From Mermis nigrescens (taxonomy: Eukaryota; Nematoda; Enoplea; Mermithida; Mermithidae), in NCBI GenBank assembly GCA_036768485.1, contig JAVLUZ010000150.1, positions 2,344,410-2,408,409 on the forward strand: DNA of 64,000 bases, in the 5' to 3' direction. The position numbers and the translations under genes were made by a program. The notes under the pieces were generated by a model, which searched no databases, was not told where the DNA came from, and worked only from the letters and a program-made list of their open reading frames with translations. The stretch's first letter is position 1. Each line of letters begins with the position of its first letter. Below, piece by piece: positions 22,290-32,050 of the stretch.

Positions 22290-23262
22290 CATAGGTGGGC
22301 AATGCCACGCCACCTGCGCCACTAAGTGGCGCCAGAAGGAACGTTGGTACCTTCAGAACCCCAGCTGGGTGGTACCAGAAAAAAACAATTTTTGATTGGG
22401 GGAGTAGAATTTTTACCTAAAAATAAAAAAGTGAGAAAATGATACAACTAACCAACCAGTCAACCAACTAACCGGCCAACCAACCAGCCAACTAGCCAAC
22501 CAAGCAACCAACCAACCGGCCAAACATAAAACCAACTAGCCAACCGCCCAACCAACTAGCCGGCCAACTAACCAGCCAACTAGCCAAACAACCAACCAAC
22601 CACCAACCTACTCAACCAAACAACTAGCCAACTGGCAAAACAAATAAGCAACCATCCAACCAACTAGCCAACAGCTCAACCAACCAACTAGCCAACTGAC
22701 CAACCAACCAACTAACCAACCAACCAACTAACCAGTCAACCAACCAACCAACTAGGAAACCGCTCAACCAACCAACTAGCCAACCACCAACCAACCGGCC
22801 AAAAAATCAACAAACTAGCCAACCACTCAATCAACCAACTAGCCAACCAACCAACCAACCAACAAACCGGTCAACCAACCAATTAACTAGCCAACCGCTC
22901 AACCAACCAACTAGCCAACCAACCAACCAACCAACTAAACCAGTCAACCAACCAACCAACTAGTCAACCGCTCAACCAACCAACTAGTCAACTGCTCAAC
23001 CAACCAACTAGCCAACCAACCTACCAACCAAGCGGCCAAACAATCAAGCAACTAATCAACCAACTATCCGGCCAACCTACCAAGCAACTAGCTAACCAAA
23101 CAACCGGCCAAACAACCAATCAACTAGCCAACCAAACAAACAACCAACCAACCAAACAACCAACCAACTAGCCAACCAACCAATTAACTGGCCAACCAAC
23201 CAACCGACCTCAACAAAAGGGACCCCAGTACCTTCAGAACAAAAATCCATTGCCCAGGTATG
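22290..23262 (+). mobile_element. M2-related hAT-like element carrying a CCAA array
   Basis: It begins CATAGGTGGGCAATG and ends CATTGCCCAGGTATG (13 of 15 paired), flanked by CCTCCGAC (22282-22289) and CCTTCCAC (23263-23270), 6 of 8 identical. The word GTACCTTCAGAAC is found just inside both ends. Almost the whole interior is a CCAA-based array. The first bases match M2. Confidence 0.65.
22443..23213. repeat. CCAA-based satellite array, ~770 bp
   Basis: About 770 bp built from CCAA tetramers with frequent AACCAACTAGCCAACC-type higher-order units and variants such as CCAACCGGCCAA and CAACCGCTCAACC. It is strand-asymmetric (A and C rich). It fills the element at 22290-23262. Confidence 0.95.
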
Positions 23263-23287
23263 CCTTCCACTGATGTGTTATCAGGCT

Positions 23288-23430
23288 TAGGCTTAGTTAT
23301 GTGCATTCACATTGGAGCCAGTGCATGAGCTAAGCTTGAGTTGAATGGGGCAAAAATTGTGGAGTGAGCGAAGCGAGCATAGCAATTTTTGCCCCATCTC
23401 TGATTTGGTTGAGCCCATGCACTGGCACCT
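23288..23430. repeat. Repeat with GAGCGAAGCGAGC core, copy 1
   Basis: This contains GTGGAGTGAGCGAAGCGAGC followed by ATAGCAATTTTTGCCCC, bracketed by AGGCTTAGGCTTAG and GTGCATTCACATTGGAGCC words. The same arrangement, inverted at the flanks, is present at 27085-27205. Non-coding. Confidence 0.6.
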
Positions 23431-23619
23431 ATGTTAATCATCAAACAGCGGAATTTTTTTTAAAACCCCTTATACCCTATTTTTTAGGTATTTTGTGTTG
23501 ATGCTGAGACATGGACACAAAAATCCGAACTCTCTATCCCATTTTATAGCTGTTTTGTGTTGCTTGTGAGACATGAACAAAATGAACCATTCCTCTCATT
23601 ACTTCGCTTCTAAATCTTG

Positions 23620-23705
23620 AGAGTAGGTGGCTTGGCCAATTGGTTGATGTGTTGCGCTGTGAATTGAGAGATCTGATGATTGAAACCCAGCAACTGAAAG
23701 TTATT
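23620..23705 (+). repeat. tRNA-like segment (possible SINE head)
   Basis: TTGGCCAATTGGTTGATGTG resembles a tRNA A box and GATTGAAACCC resembles a B box, about 40 bp apart. The acceptor stem does not pair, so a functional tRNA is unlikely; a tRNA-derived SINE head is the simplest reading. Confidence 0.35.
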
Positions 23706-24301
23706 TTTTCTCATGGAAAAAGCACTGTATATACCCTAATGTTAAGAAAGATGGAAAAATTTGATAGGTGTTAAAGTGCACAAGTACCAGCCGAGTTATG
23801 TTCAAGCTGTCTAAAAAAGTGTCAATGATTTGTATGTTGTAATGTTACGCCAAAATTTTACATGCTCATTACACATGCGGAATTAATTGTAAGCAAAAAG
23901 TCTGCAAAATCTTTTTTCATTATCTATCTTTTAAAAAAAGAATGCATCTCCCAGATGTGTCCTGTTATATCTGTATGGGTGGCAGGCACATTGGGGGCTA
24001 CCCACATATATGACAGGTACGTGCTAACGCGCTACCTATGATATGAAAGCTACTAATTTAGAACGGAAGGACTGTACAACAATAAAGAAAATCCACTTGT
24101 TTTACTGCTAATGATTTATAAGAATGTGTTACCATTATGAATATAACAGGTTGTGAACAAAAATGGTCATGGCACTGGATTGTGCCGCTAAAATGGTGTG
24201 TAGAAGTCATAGGGTCATTACTCACAGTAAAAAATTTTTGTAAAAATAAATTTTGATACCAAAAACCGTTGTTCAATAATGCTTGCTAGGGGCATGCATT
24301 A

Positions 24302-25144
24302 TAGGGATGTGCCAGTTAACTGAAACCGAAACCGGCTGGAACCGACGTTTTTAAACTGAAACCAGAAGTGATGACCAATTTTTTGATTTTCTAAGAACCA
24401 GAACCGGAAATGGAACCAATTTCTTGGTTTTCTAAGAACCAGAACCGAAACTGATCTGTTTTGGAGTCGGTCATTGGTTTTTAAAAATAGAGTTAACAAT
24501 CGAACTTCATTAAATTTAGTTAGAGACATGAAGCAGTGATTCAATCTTTTATTACCCAAAAGTTTACAGATTAAAATTGGGCATTCTAAAAATATGCTAC
24601 TGAGCTTAAAAAATATGAAAGAGTGAATAACGTATAAATATGACACTTATCAAATCAAATAATGATGGCTTATGGTTTTAGGATAAAAAAATACACCAAT
24701 TAAAGAATTCTAATAAGCAAAGAACAGTGGAAACATAGTGTTCAACTGAATGAAAGATTGTACAGACAAAGCCAGCCATGATATAATATTATATTTAAAA
24801 AACACAAATAATATTCAGTGATTTATATGTAAATTGTCAACTTGATGTAAAACTTGTTTAAACGTGCATTTGCCAGATTGAAACGACTTCCTGAATAATT
24901 TATCTTACAATTATATTGTCATATGTTCCCGTGAAGTCAGGTTATCAAGAACGTGCATACTTAAACAAAGGAACCGAGAACTGGAACTGACGATTCTCTA
25001 GTTGAAGAGCCAGAACCGGAACCATAACCAGCAGTTCCAAATTATGTGAAATCCGGAACCAAAACCTGAACCCAAAGTTCTTGTTTTTTAAGAACTGGAA
25101 CCGGAACTAAATTTTTTGAAAAACCTGGAACCGAAACATCCTTA
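24302..25144. mobile_element. M8 hAT-like element, 843 bp, GGAACC-array ends
   Basis: It begins TAGGGATGTGCC and ends GAAACATCCTTA, with inverted tips TAGGGATGT/ACATCCTTA. It is flanked by ATGCATTA (24294-24301) and ATGCGTTA (25145-25152), 7 of 8 identical. Inside each end lies a degenerate array of GAACCG/GGAACC hexamers (about 24318-24470 and 24965-25135). TAGGGATGT-type ends occur in known hAT elements. The 115-codon minus-strand frame over the left array is an array translation. Confidence 0.75.
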
Positions 25145-25347
25145 ATGCGTTATGGGCAGCATTGGCCGATGAAAAAATTGGGGGCTAATATTGGTCAATT
25201 ACTAGTGCCCTCCTGTTGAGGGCACCTGAGCGCGCCAACCCAGACCCCCTAAGCCTTAAAAGGGATGCTTTCCACTGTATTCTCACCATATCTAAGGCAT
25301 CCGGGTAGCAAAATCGGCAAAGCAAAATTCATTCTTTGGTCCCCCTC

Positions 25348-25735
25348 ATTGGCATAGCCAGGGAGAAGTGGGAAATCTCCCCTGAGGAAAATTTTGATTT
25401 GTCGTGAACTATGCAATATGGTTGCATTATGCTGTTCTGCAACATAAGATCGAAAAATTCGGCGCCTTGCGCCAATTATTTCCATCTTTTGACAGTTTGT
25501 ATCGTTTTATTGCGAGAAAAGTGAACAAAATTAGCACTTTGAGCGAAATATAAGCATTATTTCCATCAAACACATTTCAAGAAAAAAATTATCTTTATTA
25601 GGTATTGCATAAATAGTGCAGACCAATGTTAAAAGCCCAAAAAACAGGTTATTTAAGGGCCCAGCCCGTTTTAATGGGCTTTTATTATGAAAAAAATCTT
25701 GAATATCCCTCCTGTGAAAATCCTGCCTACGCCTG
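25348..25735 (+). mobile_element. M7-type hAT-like element, perfect TSD
   Basis: It begins ATTGGCATAGCCAGGGAG and ends AAAATCCTGCCTACGCCTG, flanked by TCCCCCTC on both sides (25340-25347 and 25736-25743). The inverted ends are imperfect. A hairpin variant (GGCGCCTTGCGCC) lies near 25461. Length 388 bp, non-coding. Confidence 0.7.
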
Positions 25736-25743
25736 TCCCCCTC

Positions 25744-26330
25744 TTGTGTTTTGAAAAAAATTTGGTCATGCCCACCTGAAACAACTTTTTAAGACCCCTC
25801 AAAAATCTAAACTAAAATTCGAAATGTGGAAAAAATGGCACTAATGCAGTTTAGGACAGAAAATTTAAAAATTTCTCTCAAAATTACCATTTTCTGGGGT
25901 AATTTTGCACGCTGATAATGAATCCACCATTCATTTTTGATTTCAGACAAAATTTGGCTGAAAATTTGGGTTTTTTTGCCATTTTTTGTGAAAAATATCA
26001 AAAAAAATTTTCATCGTATTTTTGCACATTCTAGGGTAATTTTGCACGCTGACGACAAATGTAGCATTCATTTTGGACGGAATTTACAACACTGGAAAAA
26101 ATCAAGTTTTCAAAAAGGAAATTTCCAAGTGACTTTGGAATGGGAAGTTCTTACTTGAAAGAATTAGGTGGCGTTGGCATTATTGACCGAGTTACAGACT
26201 GTTGAGGTTCACGTGCTTAAGGATAGGCGAAAAAAGGAAAAAATGAGGATTGGGGTCTTTTCAGTTTTCAATTTGTGGCAACAGCGCTTGCGGATTCAAA
26301 TTGGAGCCAGACATAGGCTAAGCCTAATTC
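25744..26330. repeat. GGTAATTTTGCACGCTGA repeat modules
   Basis: The phrase GGTAATTTTGCACGCTGA appears at about 25899 and 26034, each followed by a CATTCATTTT segment and an AAAATTT-rich stretch. Related GCAAAATTACCC words recur at 27240-27460 and 27900. This is a diverged repeat of about 130 bp; the M7 element at 27470 is inserted into one copy. The open frames are not coding. Confidence 0.5.
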
Positions 26331-26394
26331 CGTTTATGTCGCAACAAACTCTTTCTTTTCTCTCCTCTTCCCTAAGGCATAAATGGAGCAATAT

Positions 26395-26900
26395 AGTTAA
26401 AAGTGCATATTTTAGGATGTTACTGATTTTTCGAGCATTTAAGGCTAAAGATGCTGAACTGCTAGTTATGGCTTATAAACGTATATCCGATCTTCACTAG
26501 AATATTGCACGGTTATTTGGTCAAGACATGAAAAGTATTGAGCCAGTTCAGAGGCTTTACTAGAAGGGTCTAAAATATTCCCGACTTCAGCTATAGGGAA
26601 CGTTTAGATTTTCTCAAATAAGACTCACTTCAATTGCGTCTAGTCCGTCATGATCTATCGGTGGCCTACAAAATTTACCACAGTCTTATAGACATTGATT
26701 TTAACGAGTTGGCAACGGTGTGTAATGGCATTACTCAATCCGTCAACTCGGTAAAGCTAAAAATACCAAAATCTCGCTCAACTTTGAAAAGGTTCTTTGG
26801 AATAGTTTGCCAGAAGTTGTAAATGCCCCGAAGTTTCCCTCCTTCAGCAGGCGTTTAGAGAAAATTAGTTTTACCTTAGACTATAAGGAAGTGCAAACCG
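26395..26900 (+). pseudogene. Non-LTR retrotransposon ORF2 C-terminal remnant
   Basis: The plus-strand translations show the C-terminal signature of LINE reverse-transcriptase ORFs. First comes AKDAELLVMAYK near 26440. An RLVRHDLSVAYKIYHSL segment follows at about 26637-26690. After a frame change comes LWNSLPEVVNAP with FPSFSRRLEKI at about 26800-26870. This order (a basic DL..YKI.H segment, then WNSLP..VV.A, then F..RL) is characteristic of jockey/CR1-like elements. The copy has several stops and at least two frameshifts and lacks the RT catalytic core, so it is a dead 5'-truncated remnant. It is bracketed by a direct repeat of about 65 bp (26330-26390 and 27050-27115). Confidence 0.75.
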
Positions 26901-27084
26901 CCTTTATAGGCCTTGAGCGGGTTATTGATATTACACATTGTTTTATCACAGTAATTTATAATTCAAATTGCATTGCATTGACGTCATATTATTGTATTTA
27001 CCTTCGTTTTCTTTTTTTCAATTTGACCATATTCGTATTGCTTTAATTCCGTCTCTGTTGCAATAAACTTTTTATCTTCTCTCC

Positions 27085-27205
27085 TCTGAGGCATAAATGG
27101 AGCAAAAATTGCGGAGCGAGCGAAGCGAGCGTAGCAATTTGTGCTCCATATATCTCAGGCTTAGCGCATGCGCTGGCATCAATGTGAATGCACACAACTA
27201 CGCCT
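27085..27205. repeat. Repeat with GAGCGAAGCGAGC core, copy 2
   Basis: ATGGAGCAAAAATTGCGGAG, then CGAGCGAAGCGAGCGTAGCA, then GCTCCATATATCTCAGGC, ending in words for CATTCACATTGATGCC and AGGCTTAGGCG on the reverse strand. It matches the repeat at 23288-23430. Non-coding. Confidence 0.6.
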
Positions 27206-27469
27206 AAGCCTAAGACATTGGTAACTGAAATTCTATACTGGCATGCAAAATTATCCCAGAATTTCCAAAAAAATTAAAAACATTTTGTTAAAATTATTCT
27301 AGATTTTACAACAGCGTGATTTTATACCCTAGTTCTGTCGAAAATAGAAGATGAATGCTAAATTCGTCATCAACATGCAAAATTACCCAAGAATGTCCAA
27401 AAATATGACGAAAAATTTTTTTTAAATTTTTCACAAAAATGACAAAAAACCTGACTTTTCACCCAAATT

Positions 27470-27879
27470 CATAGGCGTAGCCAGGACTTTCGGCAGGTAG
27501 GGAATTCCAAAAAAAAATTTTCGTCTGAAAAAACGCGTAAAAACGCGCGGGGCCGTTAAATAACGTGTTTTTTGGGCTTTTCACGTCATCCTGCACGATT
27601 TAAGCCATTAAAAATTAAATTTTCTCAAAAAATTTTTCATGTTTTCGACGGAAAAAATGCTTCTTCTGCGCGCGAAGCGCTAATTTTCTGATTTTCCACC
27701 AATAAAACGGTAGAAACTGCCAAATAATAGAATAAACCGGCGCGAAGCACCAAATTTTTCGATTTTTCATCGCAAAACAGCATCACGCAACCATATCGCT
27801 CACTATTTGAAAATGTTAAAATTTTCCCCAGGGGGGAATTCCCCTCTTCCACCCCCTCCCCCCACTGGCTACGCCAGTG
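27470..27879 (+). mobile_element. M7 hAT-like element, 410 bp, perfect TSD, central hairpin
   Basis: It begins CATAGGCGTAGCCAGGACTT and ends CCACTGGCTACGCCAGTG, flanked on both sides by CCCAAATT (27462-27469 and 27880-27887). The hairpin word GCGCGCGAAGCGC lies at 27668-27680, at the exact centre of the element (27674), and a second variant follows at about 27739. Non-coding. Confidence 0.85.
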
Positions 27880-27999
27880 CCCAAATTTTGACTGAAATCA
27901 AAAAATGCTCGATTCATAAGTTGGATACAAAATTACCACAGAAAATAGTAATTTTAGAAGAAGAAAAATTTTTGAAATTTTCGTTCTTAACTGCATAAG

Positions 28000-28960
28000 T
28001 GCCGAGAAAATTGGGGTATGGTTCGCTCGCTCACATTGTAAACGAATAGCTAGGAAAACACGGTGGTCCTTCACTTACTAAGATGACGCCAAAGTTTGGA
28101 ACTGGTTTATGACTAGATTTGATTTCCATGAGACCATGCGGCCGGTGTACTTCCACGCAGCTTTACATGGTCTAGCTTCTATAGCAGCCATCTTCAATTG
28201 CATTGACTGCAACTTCCATTGTAAATTGTAAAATATAAGGCTTTGCCAGGAGGCTACAGTAATGTCCGAATTATATGACAGCTCTTCTTAATAAGCAATC
28301 AGTTAACACGTTGTTGCCATGCTACAACATTTCCATGATTTTGCGAAAGAGCCTTTGTATCTAATTAGAAATCATTGTGCTACTCCTGATCTTTCTTTTG
28401 ATGGCGTCAGCCACCGATCTACATATAGTCTCTTTTATTTACTCAGGAGCTTTTTCGGTAAATTTTTTGAAGGGTACAGGGTGCCTAAGTAAATGATTTA
28501 CTGTAAATCAACAGAAAAGTTGAGTGGATCGTGCGGCTGTCATTGTTTCCTTTTAATGCACAAAGCCGTCCATATAGACTTAATTCAAGCATATAAGCAG
28601 TACCGGGCCGGGCCATATGACAGCAAGTGCACTAAATAAAAATGTCGCACCTACAGTTTAGTCCGTTTGACACAACTTTAGGTCATAAATTCTATAGTCT
28701 GTTTCATTTATCGGAGAGCTTTTTCAGTAAATCTTTTCGGAGGCTACAGTAACCCCTTCTTTCTTATTTACTGTAGTTCGCTAGATCTCACTCTGTAGTT
28801 ACGTAGCAGAGAAGGGTTTTTCAATAACATTTTTGCGACATAATTTATTCTCGTCTTCCAGCAAATTAATCAACTTACAGATAAAAATCGCGCATTCAGC
28901 TTATCGTTAGTTGACACTTTAAACACAATAGACTAAAATTTTAAGAAACGCCGCAGACTC
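28000..28960. other. Repeat modules with TTTACTGTA and AGTCTGTTTCA words; no gene
   Basis: No gene is recognised. Near 28684-28800 a module reads AGTCTGTTTCATTTATCGG, then GAGAGCTTTTTCAGTAAATC, then TTACTGTAG. It reappears inverted at about 40500-40580, outside the other end of the hAT element. A related module (GGAGCTTTTTCGGTAAATTT) is at 28445. Confidence 0.4.
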
Positions 28961-29276
28961 CCTCATAGCAGGGACGTAACCAGGATTTTATTTTGGGGGG
29001 TCTTACTCCAGTGATAAGCAATGTATATATATAGCCATAAATACCTACAATTTCAGTATACTCTTCAGTGCATAAGGTGCTATACATAGCATCCTAGTCC
29101 GTCATCAAGTGATATGACAATTTGAGGGCTGTTAAAGTATGGCCATAGTGCAAGTGCAGTAATCCATTGAATTCCACAGAACCTAACTAACAAGCATTTG
29201 ATACTTACTTGAAAAGCGCTTTACATAATGAGGTATTCTTTCTACAAGACTTGCTGCTGAGAATCTGCTTGAAAGT

Positions 29277-29282
29277 TTATTG
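29277..29282 (-). terminator. Poly(A) signal of the hAT gene
   Basis: AATAAA on the minus strand (TTTATT on the plus strand) 27 bp beyond the predicted stop codon, the expected position for a 3' cleavage signal. Confidence 0.5.
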
Positions 29283-29309
29283 AAATTCAGATTCAAACAA
29301 ATAAAAAAA

Positions 29310-29513
29310 TTAAAAGTTGATCCTCCGTTCATCCAGAGCGAATTCATTGATCACCTGATCTACGTCAATGCTAACGTTACGATGTATGCTCAGTAATGCT
29401 ATATTTGAACATCGTTCCTGAGTCATCGAGCATCTCAGGTAGGTCTTCAGCCGCCGCATTGTAGAAAATGTTCGCTCTGGAGTTGCCGTTGTTACAGGTA
29501 TTGTGAGCAGAAC
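29310..29513 (-). CDS. hAT gene exon 10: dimerization domain
   Basis: Entered at a TTTTGTAG acceptor. The frame opens VLLTIPVTTATPERTFS and continues MRRLKTYLRCSMTQERCS, ALLSIHRN and a DERRINF end followed by a stop. This is the hAT C-terminal dimerization (Dimer_Tnp_hAT) signature, complete and uninterrupted. The ORF in a different frame on the same strand is misleading. An AATAAA poly(A) signal lies 27 bp downstream at 29282-29277. Confidence 0.85.
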   Translation of the reverse strand, partial: VLLTIPVTTATPERTFSTMRRLKTYLRCSMTQERCSNIALLSIHRNVSIDVDQVINEFALDERRINF

Positions 29514-29952
29514 CTACAAAACGAATACCTATGCATATTTTTAAAATAAAATATTTCATGAGGAAGTGTTTAGTTAATTTTACTCGACGCTTACAACAAA
29601 TCAATAGCTTTAAAAAAGGCTTCTATAGTCTGTTTCACATAAGTTTGTGCTTTTATGTTCACGATTCTTAGATGTTGTAAACCAGAATTTCTATATTGAG
29701 TATATTACAGATTATAAAACGTGCAAAGACTAACTGCGTTTAATTCACATGATAATATGGGCATAAAAACAAGTTGAAAAAAATTACAAAAAATATATTT
29801 GAATGGTGTGAAGCGTTGGAAATCTTAAGATCTTATTTCAAAGAGAACTTATTTTTTAAATCTATCCGTGTATTATATGTTTCGAAATTTTTGGTCAAGA
29901 AAGTGGGGCGGCCTCTAACACTGATAATGGCCCTGGCTCTATGAATACCCAC

Positions 29953-30061
29953 CATGATTAAATCCTGACCAGTTGCAGATTGTTGTATTGCACGTAAGGT
30001 CGCAACAAGAGCCACAAAATTTTCAGTAAGCCGTTGAAATGCTTCATGGCGCTCTATCCAA
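29953..30061 (-). CDS. hAT gene exon 9: RWIERHEAF segment
   Basis: After a CATTTAAG acceptor, the split arginine codon leads into WIERHEAFQRLTENFVAL and then ATLRAIQQSATGQDL. This is the conserved TRW.ERH.A segment that follows the C..TR end of exon 8. The donor is placed at ATG|GTGGGT because phase 0 is needed for exon 10; the open frame continues past it without hAT similarity. The residues normally following this segment are missing from the window. Confidence 0.7.
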
Positions 30062-30124
30062 CTTAAATGGACAATAACTTTAAACTAAACCAAAAGGAGA
30101 AGAAAGTTAAACAGCTTTTCTCAC

Positions 30125-31088
30125 CGTGTTAAACACAACGTTGCCAAGGATCGACTACCGCCTAGCTTTTCAATATTTTGTTTTAGCAAAGACTCACGTT
30201 TAGGTGATTTCGAGAAATACAACGTGATTGCCTGCACTTTCGTAATAACGTAACTAAGAATATTAATATTTACTGCAGAATTTAGTGCAAGATTTAATAT
30301 ATGTGCTGAACAGTGCACATATAGAGCTTTTGGAAATTTTTGCCGCAATAAGCTTTGTGTTTCACCAATATTGCCTTAAATAAAAAATTAACTATTCCAG
30401 AAAATCGAGATGCTTTACTTCTATGGCTTGCCTGACATTACGGCTGCCCCATCATAACACTGAGCACGCATATATTCTAAATTTATGCCACTTGATTCTA
30501 AAAAGGTCAAAATAGCATCAGCTATTGTCCTTGCATTACTTGCTTCAAGGTGTACAAAGCCCAAAAATTCCTCCTTCACGTTGGCCTGAATTTTTAAATT
30601 TTGAATTAAGTCTTAAGCGGCAAAGGAAGCAAAAATATAGATTATCACTCACATTTTCAACATACCGTACTGAGATACTCAATATTGCTTTGTTGGACTC
30701 ATCGGTACCCTCGTCAGCAAGAACAGCAAAACACTTGGCGTTGTTAATACAGGAAACAATTTTCCGCTAAAAATATGTATATATTTAAAAAAATTCCTGC
30801 TTCATATTATGTAAAAATAAAGCAGTTTTCACTTTTATCAGACTACCACAAATGCCTAATAAATCATTTCGAATCTTCGGTGATAAGTAGAAAGCATTCT
30901 TTGGCATCGATCTTAATAAGCTCTGCACCGTTGCATCATTTCGTGTGAACGCCAAAAATCTAAGCGATTCACGAAAATTTCCCTCATTCACAGAGGCAGT
31001 GGGATCTAAGCGGCCATGGTCACTCCGCCCACGTAGTGCAATATTTTGTCGTGATAAGAAAATGAGCAGTTCGGTTACTAATCGCAAT
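30125..31088 (-). CDS. hAT gene exons 5-8: DUF4371-like transposase core
   Basis: Exon 5 (31088-30833) has FLSRQNIALRGRSDHG and NEGNFRESLRFLA; exon 6 (30766-30653) has CFAVLADEGTDESNKA, carrying the first catalytic-type aspartate; exon 7 (30585-30432) has EEFLGFVHLEASNA and AQCYDGAAVMSG with the second aspartate; exon 8 (30374-30125) has YVHCSAHILNLAL and YFSKSPKRESLL, then LCLTR. Each motif is in the order known for DUF4371/hAT proteins. The introns are 66, 67 and 57 bp, typical minimal insect introns; the third uses a GC donor. No stop interrupts the four spliced exons. Confidence 0.85.
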
Positions 31089-31324
31089 CTATAAATAAAT
31101 AATTTTATGTCTCAGGGTGGGTAAAATCGAGAAACAAAAACGATGCATAAAATCTGGAAACGGAGGCATGAATGATTCTGCGACTCGTTTCCGTCGGGAG
31201 ATTCTCCATTCAACCCTGGGATGTTCGGTGCAGGAACCGGGATTCCTTATGTAGAGCTCAAGGTTGGCCCGGTTTTAGGCATTTGGGGACTCTGTGTGGA
31301 GAACCTATTTGGAGGCCCCTTAAT

Positions 31325-32050
31325 CAGTAGCGATCTAGGATTTTCCCAAGGGGGCGGTGTGGTACCCTACCTTTTCCAAAAATCATCAGAAATAGGTCCA
31401 AAAATTTGCTCTTAATGCGCGAAATAGAGTTTTTCCGGCGTTTTACACTGTCTAATTCTATTTGAAATCACTTTTGGTGCAATATTTATCCGAAAATCTC
31501 GAAATTTCTGACAATGTTATGCTGAAAAATCGTTAAATTTCTTTAAACTTAGCGAAAACTCGGTCCTAAGCTCCGAAAACTTTGCGAATTTGACTGAAAT
31601 ACATTTTGAAGCTTGATTCACTGCCCAGTTTTCTGCATTTGTACTCTTTGAGGCCAAATGTCGAGAACATTTTTAAAAACTTATGCTCGAAAATATAAGA
31701 AATCGATGCTTAAATCTGCTCTTGAAATTGTTTTGAAAACAATTTTATGGGCAAAAAATGGCTTCCTGATACCAAAGGAAGTATAAAAATGTCACAATAA
31801 GGTATTATTTGGCGCGAAGGGCAAGAAATTCTTGAGAAAATTAGATCCAAAAAATCATCTGCAATTCCATAAACAAGAGCTAAATAAGTTCATATTTCGC
31901 CGCGCTTGAAAGTTTATCATCTGACGACTGAAAATCAAGAAAAATGCACACTCAGATAAAATACCTACTAATTTATCCTTGCTTGGCTTAACCGGGGCCT
32001 TATGCAGTCGCACACTACACACATGCCTTGGATCGGGCCCACCCGGATTC
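31325..32050 (+). mobile_element. M3/M7-like fragment in hAT intron 4
   Basis: A left end CAGTAGCGATCTAGGATTTT followed by GGGGGCGGTGTGGTACCC matches the M3 start. A possible right end near 32040 (CCTTGGATCGGGCCCACC) is weak, and no target duplication is visible. It contains a hairpin variant near 31811. Non-coding; it lies within the 1,527-bp intron 4. Confidence 0.4.

Larger units (their letters stand above)
21200..24033. mobile_element. Large AGTGTAAA-rich repeat with terminal hairpin, copy 1
   Basis: This region shares long stretches with 37.3-39.2 kb: a module of about 130 bp containing TTCATGGAAAAGTTAAGTCT, many TTTACACT/AGTGTAAA words, and the same right end. That end is a stretch with GGTACGTGCTAACGCGCTACC, which can fold into a stem with a short loop, followed by TATGAT. 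Its interior is interrupted by other repeats, including the CCAA-array element. The left boundary is not placed, the class is unknown and no coding sequence is seen. Confidence 0.5.

Noticed and set aside
22443..23213. A CRISPR-like impression from regular CCAA units
   Set aside because: There are no spacers of constant length and no cas genes; the array is a continuous satellite in eukaryotic DNA.
24299..24646. 115-codon minus-strand frame
   Set aside because: Its repetitive translation is the GGAACC array of M8.
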